Shown: positions 1 through 5,827 of the stretch, one piece after another
Layout: every line of letters begins with the position of its first letter
Numbering within the stretch: the first letter of the stretch is position 1
Assembly (NCBI GenBank): GCA_039179965.1
Contig: JBCDEC010000219.1
Location: 1-7,960 of the forward strand
Direction of reading: 5' to 3'
Source: Marinibacterium sp039179965
GTDB lineage: Bacteria > Pseudomonadota > Alphaproteobacteria > Rhodobacterales > Rhodobacteraceae
Length of the DNA stretch: 7,960 bases
Notes under the pieces: generated by a model
The model's database searches: none
Told to the model about the DNA's origin: nothing
What the model saw: only the letters and a program-made list of their open reading frames with translations
Position numbers and translations under genes: made by a program

Positions 1-43
1 GCAGAATTGGTACTCCAAGAACCTCTACAAGATCGCCGAGTAA
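1..43 (+). CDS. C-terminal end of a probable ABC solute-binding protein (partial)
   Basis: An open frame enters from the left edge and stops at TAA 41-43. The last 13 residues read QNWYSKNLYKIAE. A tail rich in Trp, Tyr and Asn is common at the end of family 5 (peptide/nickel type) periplasmic binding proteins. The next three genes encode the two permeases and the ATPase of exactly that transporter class, so the missing binding protein is expected here. The family call rests mainly on position, since 13 residues are too few to prove homology. A small hairpin (ACCCC 43-47 pairing with GGGGT 52-56) begins at the last base of the stop codon. Confidence 0.55.
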   Translation, partial: QNWYSKNLYKIAE

Positions 44-65
44 CCCCAATCGGGGTGTGATCCCC

Positions 66-108
66 CCGCCGCTCCGTCCCCAAACCGGGGGCGGGGCGGT
101 GGTTTTTT
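66..108 (+). terminator. Rho-independent terminator / attenuator inside the ABC operon
   Basis: Bases 66-81 pair with 87-102 around a 5-base loop (82-86). This gives a 16-bp GC-rich stem in which only three pairs are G-U wobbles (77-91, 73-95, 68-100). Six T residues follow at 103-108. This is a textbook intrinsic terminator. It sits after the putative binding-protein gene and only 12 bases before the permease start at 121. No promoter fits between it and the permease, so the permeases must depend on read-through. Partial termination at this point in ABC operons is a known way to make more binding protein than membrane complex. Confidence 0.85.
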
Positions 109-120
109 GCGAGATCCCGC

Positions 121-1044
121 ATGCTCACCTACATTGCAAAGCGCCTGCTTGGCGCGATCCCGACGCTTCTGTTTCTGGTGATCGCATCCTTCGTCCTGAT
201 GCATCTGGCACCCGGAGGCCCGTTCACCTCCGAACGCAAACTTCCACCTGAAGTGCTGGCCAACATTGAAGCGCAATACGGGCTCGATCAGCCGCTCTGG
301 AAGCAGCTTTGGGACTATGTCCGCAATGTTGTGCTCTATTTCGATTTCGGTCCGTCGTTCAAATACAAAGACCGCGACGTCAACGATATCATCGCCCAAG
401 GTTTTCCGATCACTCTGACCTATGGGACGCTGTCTTTTCTGGTGGCCACGCTGGTGGGTGTCAGCCTCGGCATCGCTGCCGCGATCCGTCACAACACCTG
501 GATCGATTATGTCTGCGTGAGCCTCGGTATCGCAGCCCAGGCCCTGCCGAATTTCATCATGGGGCCGATCCTGATCCTGACCTTCACGCTCTGGCTCGGC
601 TGGCTGCCCGGGGGCGGTTGGCACGGCGGGCAATGGCAATACCTGATCATGCCGGTGATTGCGCTTTCGACCTCTTACATGGGCACCATCGCCCGGCTCA
701 CGCGGTCCTCAATGCTGGAAGTGCTCAATTCCAATTTCATTCGCACCGCCCGCGCAAAGGGTCTGCCCGCCCGCGCGATCATCTGGCGCCATGCAATGAA
801 GCCAACCCTGCTGCCGGTGATCTCATACCTTGGACCCGTCTTTGTCTACGTGCTGACCGGCTCGGTCTTTGTGGACATGTACTTCTCGACCGGTGGGCTC
901 GGGCAGTCCTATGTGAACTCGGCGCTGACCCGCGACTATGCGGTGCTTCTGGGAATCACGATCCTGTATGGCGTTCTGACCATACTGGTGAACCTTCTGA
1001 CCGACCTGGCCTACGCCTGGTTCGATCCAAAGATCCGGTATTGA
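121..1044 (+). CDS. Peptide-type ABC transporter permease, OppB/DppB family
   Basis: This 307-residue inner-membrane protein has the usual length for DppB/OppB. The N-terminus (MLTYIAKRLLGAIPTLL) is the classic family start, with TM1 at about 9-29 followed by the HLAPGGP turn. Further hydrophobic segments lie at about 98-121, 131-162, 173-192, 229-250 and 274-297. The cytoplasmic EAA-type coupling loop that docks on the ATPase is at about 206-234 (FIRTARAKGLPARAIIWRHA). The C-terminus ends DPKIRY, also typical. It pairs with the OppC-type permease 10 bases downstream to form the pore. The start at 121 has only a weak purine stretch (GAGA, 111-114) as ribosome site, directly behind the terminator T-run, suggesting modest translation. 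The substrate is not determined by the sequence; peptides are most likely, with nickel or sugars possible. Confidence 0.93.
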   Translation: MLTYIAKRLLGAIPTLLFLVIASFVLMHLAPGGPFTSERKLPPEVLANIEAQYGLDQPLWKQLWDYVRNVVLYFDFGPSFKYKDRDVNDIIAQGFPITLTYGTLSFLVATLVGVSLGIAAAIRHNTWIDYVCVSLGIAAQALPNFIMGPILILTFTLWLGWLPGGGWHGGQWQYLIMPVIALSTSYMGTIARLTRSSMLEVLNSNFIRTARAKGLPARAIIWRHAMKPTLLPVISYLGPVFVYVLTGSVFVDMYFSTGGLGQSYVNSALTRDYAVLLGITILYGVLTILVNLLTDLAYAWFDPKIRY

Positions 1045-1054
1045 GGCGGGGCCG

Positions 1055-1984
1055 ATGTTTGCAAAATCTTCCAAGGCCGCCGATCTCGCCGGAGAGGTCA
1101 CCGACCACACGGCCATCCAGGGCCGCTCGCTTTGGCGCGACGCACGAGAGCGCTTCCTGCGCAACCGCGCCGCCATGGGCAGCGTTGTGATCCTTGCCAT
1201 GATTGTGCTTTTCGTGGTGATTGGCCCGTTCTTCGCGCAATGGTCCAACGAGGAAATTGACTGGTCCAGAATGGGCGATATTCAGGGGCAGGGGCGCCCG
1301 TCGCTGGAGAACGGTCATTACTTCGGCCTCGATCAATTGGGCCGGGATCTTTATGCGCGCGTGATCCAGGCGACACGCACCTCGCTGCTGGTGGGGTTGA
1401 TCGGCGCGGGTATGGCGCTTTTGGTGGGCACCGCCTACGGCGTGGTCGCCGGATACTACGGCGGGCGCCTGGACGCCGTGATGATGCGCTTTGTCGACAT
1501 CCTTCTTGCCATCCCGAGCACGCTGATCATCATCCTCATCCTGGTGATCGCAGGACGCAACTTCATCACGCTTTTCCTGGCCCTTGGCGCTGTCTCCTGG
1601 CTCACGATGTCGCGCATCGTGCGCGCACAAACCTTGGCACTGAGGACCCGCGAGTTTATCGAGGCTGCCCGCGCGGGCGGTGTCTCGGAATCGGCGATTA
1701 TCTTCCGGCACATCCTGCCGAACCTGCTGGGCGTCGTGATTGTCTATGCCTCGCTGCTGGTGCCCGAGATGATCCTGGCTGAGAGCTTTATCTCCTTCCT
1801 GGGCCTCGGGATCGCCGAGCCGAATACGTCGCTAGGCCGCCTGATTGCCGAAGGAGCAGGGACAATGGCCTATGGCACGCTCTGGCAGCTGCTTTTTCCG
1901 CTCTTTTTCTATGTCGCGATCATTATCACGATGTTCTTCATCGGTGACGGGTTGCGCGACGCCCTCGATCCGAAGGATCGCTGA
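1055..1984 (+). CDS. Peptide-type ABC transporter permease, OppC/DppC family
   Basis: This 309-residue inner-membrane partner of the preceding permease has the OppC-type N-terminal region: a cytoplasmic stretch with WRDARERFLRNRAA (27-40) leading into TM1 (about 41-61). The hallmark FGLDQLGRDLYARV follows at about 90-103, before the transport domain. Membrane segments lie at about 108-133, 143-166, 168-185, 222-243 and 278-297. The EAA coupling loop is at about 199-223 (REFIEAARAGGVSESAI). The C-terminus (GDGLRDALDPKDR) is the family norm. A G-rich ribosome site (1045-1051) lies just after the upstream stop. The gene ends one base before the ATPase start, so the three genes form one translational unit. 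It forms the heterodimeric channel with the OppB-type subunit. Confidence 0.94.
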   Translation: MFAKSSKAADLAGEVTDHTAIQGRSLWRDARERFLRNRAAMGSVVILAMIVLFVVIGPFFAQWSNEEIDWSRMGDIQGQGRPSLENGHYFGLDQLGRDLYARVIQATRTSLLVGLIGAGMALLVGTAYGVVAGYYGGRLDAVMMRFVDILLAIPSTLIIILILVIAGRNFITLFLALGAVSWLTMSRIVRAQTLALRTREFIEAARAGGVSESAIIFRHILPNLLGVVIVYASLLVPEMILAESFISFLGLGIAEPNTSLGRLIAEGAGTMAYGTLWQLLFPLFFYVAIIITMFFIGDGLRDALDPKDR

Positions 1985-1985
1985 A

Positions 1986-3797
1986 ATGGCCGTGTTCGCT
2001 GTACAGGACCTGAAGGTCAGCTTTGATACACCCGATGGCGACGTTGCCGCCGTGAAGGGGATTTCCTTTCATATCGAAGCCAGAGAGTGCCTTGGAATCG
2101 TTGGAGAATCCGGTTCGGGAAAGAGCCAGACCTTCATGGCGGCCATGGGGCTTTTGCCGCCCAACGGCCGGGCAGAAGGGTCCGTGCAACTCGATGGCCG
2201 CGAGATCCTGAACCTGCCCTTGACCGAACTTAACGCCATACGGGGCGACGATGTGGGCATGATCTTTCAGGATCCGCTGACCGCGTTGACGCCGCATTTG
2301 CGGGTGGGCGAGCAAATGGCCGAAGTCCTCAAGGCCCACCGTGGCATGACCGGATCGGCGGCGCGCAAACTCTGCCTTGAATGGCTCGAACGTGTGCGTA
2401 TTCCGGCCGCCAGCCGGCGGATGACTCAATTCCCGCATGAACTTTCGGGCGGTATGCGCCAACGGGTCATGATCGCCCAGGCAATGCTGTGCGAACCGCG
2501 TCTCTTGATTGCAGATGAGCCGACAACAGCGCTCGATGTCACCGTTCAGGCCGAAGTTCTCGATCTCATTGCCGGCCTGCAGAAAGAACACGACACAGCC
2601 GTGGCCCTGATCACTCATGACATGGGCGTGGTTGCCCGGATGTGCGACCGGATGGAAGTCATGCAGTTCGGTCAGGTGGTCGAAAGCGGCGCGGCCGAGC
2701 AGATCTTCTCTGCTGCACATCACCCCTACACGCGCCGCTTGCTCGAAGCGATGCCGCGCATCGATGCGGGCAACGCGCCCGTGCCGTTGCCCGCCGAGAC
2801 GCCGGCGCTCTTGGACGTAACCGATCTGCGCGTTGAGTTTCCAATCAAACCAGAGACGGGGTTTTTCCGGCGCTCCATTCCCTTGAAGGCGGTCAATGGC
2901 GTGAGTTTTTCCCTCGCGCGAGGCGAGACCCTGGGCATCGTCGGTGAATCCGGATGCGGCAAGTCCACGCTAGCGCGCGCGGTCCTGCGGCTGATCGAGC
3001 CCACCGGCGGTGATGTCAGCTGGCTCGGGACACCGCTCACCGATCTCGACAAATCGGCTCTGAAGGCCGAGCGCAAGGATCTGCAGATCGTCTTTCAGGA
3101 CCCTCTTGCGAGCCTTGATCCGCGCATGACAATTTCGGCTTCGATTGCCGAGCCGCTCAAAACCTTCCGACCGGATATGACCGCGCGCGAACGCCGGGCT
3201 GCCGTGGCGGAAATGATGGTGCGCGTCGGGCTCGATTCAGCAATGCAGAACCGCTACCCGCACGAAATGTCAGGTGGACAGAACCAGCGTGTGGGCATTG
3301 CACGCGCCATGATCAATCGTCCCAAGCTGATTATCTGTGACGAGGCGGTTTCCGCCCTCGATGTCTCCATCCAGTCCCAGATCATACAATTGCTGAAGGA
3401 TCTGCAGGCCGAGTTTGGGATGTCCATGCTCTTCATTTCACACGATCTCTCCGTGGTGCGCGAGATTTCCAACCGGATCATGGTGCTGTATTTGGGCCGT
3501 ATCGTCGAGATGGGGGACGGAGAGACGATCTGCGCCCATCCACGCCATCCCTATACACAGTCTCTGATCTCCTCGGTGCCGATCCCGGATCCGGTTCAGG
3601 AGCGGGCGCGAAGCCGTATTCGCATACCCGGCGAATTGCCGTCACCGCTTGATCTGCGCGCGGCATTGCGGTTCCTGCCAAGCAAACTGGCGGCCGGTCA
3701 GGAGGATTACGTGCCGACACTGGATCAGGTGGCCCCGGGTCACTGGGTCGCTGAACACGATCCGCTGGACAAAATTCTTGAGGCGGCTCCGGCCTAA
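1986..3797 (+). CDS. Fused dual ATPase of a peptide-type ABC transporter (OppD-OppF fusion)
   Basis: This 603-residue protein carries two complete ABC ATPase domains that power the permeases. Domain 1: Walker A GESGSGKS at 40-47, Q-loop Q95, signature LSGGM at 153-157, Walker B LLIADE at 173-178, H-loop H211. Domain 2: Walker A GESGCGKS at 320-327, Q371, signature MSGGQ at 428-432, Walker B LIICDE at 448-453, H-loop H486. Both catalytic Glu residues are present, so both sites look active. Domain layout resembles the GsiA/YejF fused ATPases. I chose the ATG at 1986 because AAGGA (1973-1977) lies 8 bases upstream and the protein then begins directly with the first ABC domain (MAVFAVQDLKVSF). 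The frame is open back to 1845, but that part overlaps the permease gene. The C-terminal oligopeptide-transporter tail is present (GELPSPL, HWVAEH), but its usual cysteines are missing. The stop overlaps that of the opposite-strand hydrolase. Confidence 0.95.
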   Translation: MAVFAVQDLKVSFDTPDGDVAAVKGISFHIEARECLGIVGESGSGKSQTFMAAMGLLPPNGRAEGSVQLDGREILNLPLTELNAIRGDDVGMIFQDPLTALTPHLRVGEQMAEVLKAHRGMTGSAARKLCLEWLERVRIPAASRRMTQFPHELSGGMRQRVMIAQAMLCEPRLLIADEPTTALDVTVQAEVLDLIAGLQKEHDTAVALITHDMGVVARMCDRMEVMQFGQVVESGAAEQIFSAAHHPYTRRLLEAMPRIDAGNAPVPLPAETPALLDVTDLRVEFPIKPETGFFRRSIPLKAVNGVSFSLARGETLGIVGESGCGKSTLARAVLRLIEPTGGDVSWLGTPLTDLDKSALKAERKDLQIVFQDPLASLDPRMTISASIAEPLKTFRPDMTARERRAAVAEMMVRVGLDSAMQNRYPHEMSGGQNQRVGIARAMINRPKLIICDEAVSALDVSIQSQIIQLLKDLQAEFGMSMLFISHDLSVVREISNRIMVLYLGRIVEMGDGETICAHPRHPYTQSLISSVPIPDPVQERARSRIRIPGELPSPLDLRAALRFLPSKLAAGQEDYVPTLDQVAPGHWVAEHDPLDKILEAAPA

Positions 3798-4642
3798 CCC
3801 AGTCGCCGCAGTGGCTCGACAGCAGGGAGAACGGACGCGAGGGCCTGTGCCAGGGCGGCGGGCTGCGCGATCGTGATGCCGTGACCGGCATTGGGAATGG
3901 TCGCAACCGGCAGCGCCGTGGTCGCCGCCTTGGCAAACTTGTCGGCCATCTCTTCGGTGCAGATCGTTGATTTCGCGCCTCGGATCACCTGAACCGGGCA
4001 GGGCAGGTCGGACAGGGTGGAGCACATGTCGATGTCGGTGGCCAGGACCGCTTCGATCCCGCGGGCAACCGGAACTTTCCATATCTCGCCGTCATGTTTG
4101 GCCGCTGCGCGGAAATATGTATCAAGCAGTGATTCATCGGCGAAGGGGTCCGATCCAGTGACAAGCTGGACAAGACCTTTGACGTTCGCCGCACCTTTGC
4201 GCATCCCGGCAACATGGGCAAAGAGCCGGTCCCGCACGTTCGGCGCATGGTCATCCGCCGTGTCTATGATGGTCAGACCCTGCACAGGCACCACGCCGCG
4301 GCGCGCCAGGCCCATGGCAACCTTGGCTCCGGCCGAATGACCGACAAGCCACATCGGCGTGCTGGAAAACGCGCCAAGCCCGCCGGCAAGTCTTTCGGCA
4401 ATGGCATCGCTTTTCATCTCGCGCCGCGCCACTGGTTCGCTTTCGCCATGACCGGGCAGATCCAGAGCGATCAGCGTTGGGCGGTCGCCGGGCCATTGAT
4501 CCAGAAGCGGTGCCCAGATCCAACTGCAATCCGCCATGCCGTGAACGCAAAAGATCACCTGATCGGTGTCGCCGTCCCAGATCCTCAGGCTGATGTCTTC
4601 CGTTTCGCCGATGCGAAGAATGCGGGATGGAGCTTGGGGCAT
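3794..4642 (-). CDS. Alpha/beta hydrolase fold protein
   Basis: This 282-residue protein is probably a cytoplasmic esterase or other hydrolase of unknown substrate; no signal peptide is seen. Family marks run in order: oxyanion-region HG at 34-35 (CVHGMADCSWIW), DLPGHGES at 61-68, nucleophile elbow GHSAG at 101-105 with Ser103, and the terminal His254 in NAGHGI. The acid usually found after strand 7 is not at its expected place: the segment reads RGAKSTIC (221-228). Asp127 or a nearby Asp (IIDTADD) after strand 6 may serve instead. The start is set at 4642 because homology begins shortly after it and the upstream open frame (to 5005) reads as non-protein-like sequence. The ribosome site is poor: AGAGAG at 4656-4661 is 13 bases away. 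The gene is convergent with the transporter operon, so a joint function is not implied. Confidence 0.88.
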   Translation of the reverse strand: MPQAPSRILRIGETEDISLRIWDGDTDQVIFCVHGMADCSWIWAPLLDQWPGDRPTLIALDLPGHGESEPVARREMKSDAIAERLAGGLGAFSSTPMWLVGHSAGAKVAMGLARRGVVPVQGLTIIDTADDHAPNVRDRLFAHVAGMRKGAANVKGLVQLVTGSDPFADESLLDTYFRAAAKHDGEIWKVPVARGIEAVLATDIDMCSTLSDLPCPVQVIRGAKSTICTEEMADKFAKAATTALPVATIPNAGHGITIAQPAALAQALASVLPAVEPLRRLG

Positions 4643-4718
4643 TGCTGTCGGGTCACTCTCTTGCCAGAACCAGTGACAGAGCCTGCACACGGGTTGAAAC
4701 GTCTCATTTCTCTCCCCA

Positions 4719-4747
4719 TTTATGCCGCAGCGCAGCGAAAAAAACAA
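4719..4747 (-). promoter_or_regulatory. Possible sigma-70 type promoter for the hydrolase gene
   Basis: On the - strand, TTGTTT (4742-4747) and CATAAA (4719-4724) are separated by 17 bases. They match the -35 and -10 consensus at 3 and 4 of 6 positions. Transcription would begin near 4712, giving a leader of about 70 bases before the start codon at 4642. The spacing is ideal but the boxes are weak, so this is only a candidate. Confidence 0.25.
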
Positions 4748-5034
4748 GATGCGCTTGCGGCTCGCCGAACGAGATGCGTCCCCAGTGCAAATGTATTGAG
4801 CCGAAAGAGGGCTCCGCGGCCAGCAGAGGTGTCCTGAGCCTGACGAGAGACGGTGAAATGCCCTCAATGGTTGCAAAATTCGCCTTTTGGGAGTCTGTAC
4901 TGGTGAAGCAGGCCGCAAATCGCCTCTTGGACGAAGGAGTCGTCCGGCATGGCGGGGGTCGACCCAAACCCCAAATTGGCGGCCGGCAGAGCCCGCTTGG
5001 GGCAAAATTTAGCGAAATCGTTACAACCATATGC

Positions 5035-5043
5035 TGCACTGCA
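5035..5043 (+). promoter_or_regulatory. TGCA-C-TGCA repeat, possible regulator site upstream of the reductase operon
   Basis: The bases TGCACTGCA form an odd-centred perfect inverted repeat, preceded by another TGC (5032-5034). It lies 19 bases before the ATG and just upstream of the ribosome site. TGC-rich elements of this sort are bound by PhaR, the repressor of polyhydroxyalkanoate genes in alphaproteobacteria, and the downstream pair encodes a PhaC-like protein. The match is short and made from memory, so a chance repeat remains possible. Confidence 0.3.
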
Positions 5044-5051
5044 AATAATCC

Positions 5052-5057
5052 AGGAGG
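5052..5057 (+). promoter_or_regulatory. Strong ribosome binding site fixing the reductase start
   Basis: A perfect AGGAGG is placed 5 bases before the ATG at 5063. It decides between this start and the longer open frame that reaches back to 4949. The protein from 5063 begins exactly where FabI proteins begin. Confidence 0.85.
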
Positions 5058-5062
5058 TACGC

Positions 5063-5827
5063 ATGTTTTCTCTGGACGGGACCACGGCTTTGATCGTGGG
5101 GATCGCAAATGACAACTCGATTGCCTATGGCTGCGCCCAAGCCCTGAAGGCCCGCGGCGCACAACTCGCAGTGACCTATCTCAACGACAAGGCCAAGCCG
5201 CATGTTGTGCCCCTTGCCGAAGCGCTCGGGGCCGACATCGTGATGCCGCTTGACGTGCGCGATGACGCGCAGGCGATGGCGCTCTTTGACCGGATATCAG
5301 ACCAGTGGGGTCGCCTCGACACGCTGCTGCATTCCATTGCCTTTGCGCCTCGCGAGGATCTGCACGGCCGCGTGGTGGATTGTTCGGCTGACGGGTTCGC
5401 GCAGGCGATGGATATTTCGGTCCATTCCTTCCTGAGAATGATCCGCCGGGCGGAGCCTCTGATGCCGGGCGGTGGCACTTGCATGACCGTTTCCTTCCAG
5501 GGGGCCTCCAAAGTGGTGGAGCACTACAACATGATGGGCCCCGTGAAAGCGGCCTTGGAATCCGCCGTACGCTATGCGGCCGCAGAACTCGGACCCAACG
5601 GGATCTCGGTTCACGCCCTCTCGCCGGGCCCGCTCAAGACGCGCGCCGCGTCGGGCATTGCGGCGTTTGACGAGCTCCTCGATGCAGCGGCAGAGCGCGC
5701 TCCCACGCACCAACTTGCTACGATCGAGGATGTCGGCGCCTATTGCGCGTTCCTCGCCAGCCCCGAGGCCGCGAATGTCACTGGCGGGGTCCACCTGATC
5801 GACGGAGGATACAGCATTGTCGCATAA
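5063..5827 (+). CDS. fabI: Enoyl-ACP reductase (FabI-type short-chain dehydrogenase)
   Basis: This 254-residue cytoplasmic protein has the FabI length and fold. FabI reduces the double bond of enoyl-ACP (or enoyl-CoA) with NAD(P)H in the last step of fatty-acid elongation. The cofactor loop GIANDNSIAYG (13-23) is the FabI version of the Rossmann glycine motif. LHSIAFAPREDL (89-100) is the conserved core strand and loop. The catalytic pair is Tyr155 and Lys162 with the FabI spacing Y-x6-K. The tail LIDGGYSI is typical. The outer Tyr of E. coli FabI (Tyr146) is Phe145 here, as in mycobacterial InhA, and the usual GLAK reads GPVK. The next gene overlaps its stop by 11 bases, so they are translationally coupled. 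Because its partner is a PhaC-like protein, it may be a second, specialised FabI rather than the housekeeping enzyme; this is inference. Confidence 0.88.
   Translation: MFSLDGTTALIVGIANDNSIAYGCAQALKARGAQLAVTYLNDKAKPHVVPLAEALGADIVMPLDVRDDAQAMALFDRISDQWGRLDTLLHSIAFAPREDLHGRVVDCSADGFAQAMDISVHSFLRMIRRAEPLMPGGGTCMTVSFQGASKVVEHYNMMGPVKAALESAVRYAAAELGPNGISVHALSPGPLKTRAASGIAAFDELLDAAAERAPTHQLATIEDVGAYCAFLASPEAANVTGGVHLIDGGYSIVA
5804..5808 (+). promoter_or_regulatory. Ribosome binding site inside the reductase gene, supporting a TTG start
   Basis: GGAGG lies within the Asp-Gly-Gly codons near the end of the reductase gene, 8 bases before TTG 5817. The first ATG in the same frame (5871) has no purine-rich site before it, so the TTG is the better start of the following gene. 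Confidence 0.6.

Larger units (their letters stand above)
4643..5062. other. Divergent intergenic region with no convincing gene
   Basis: About 420 bases separate the hydrolase (-) and the enoyl reductase (+). Several frames stay open here but none has a recognisable domain or a good ribosome site with a sensible start. Two stretches on the - strand look mildly protein-like: one about 28 residues (MPDDSFVQEAICGLLHQYRL..., from 4950 down to a stop at 4864) and, in another frame, a stretch ending FFAALRHKWGEK at 4704. They could be the remains of a small frameshifted gene or chance. Also seen are a hairpin with 6-bp arms (4929-4934 with 4940-4945), a 10-bp perfect palindrome (4956-4965) and a TGCA-based repeat close to the reductase gene. 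Confidence 0.6.

Noticed and set aside
309..1190. A 293-codon open frame on the + strand inside the first permease gene
   Set aside because: It is rich in Arg, His and Pro, has no recognisable motif, and overlaps clear permease genes in the correct frames; a shadow of GC-rich coding DNA.
1845..1985. 47-residue N-terminal extension of the dual ATPase
   Set aside because: It lies wholly within the OppC-type gene, is Ser/Arg-rich and unlike ABC proteins, while ATG 1986 has a good ribosome site and starts at the domain edge.
4643..5005. 121-residue N-terminal extension of the alpha/beta hydrolase
   Set aside because: It has no domain or signal peptide, its composition is unlike real protein, and normal family length is reached from ATG 4642.
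5021..5049. TTACAA and AATAAT spaced 17 bases apart before the reductase gene, read as a promoter
   Set aside because: Transcription would begin within or beside the ribosome site, leaving almost no leader; the real promoter is probably further upstream, but I could not pick it out.
4949..5062. 38-residue extension of the enoyl reductase
   Set aside because: The perfect AGGAGG before 5063 and the FabI N-terminus starting at MFSLDG fix the start downstream.
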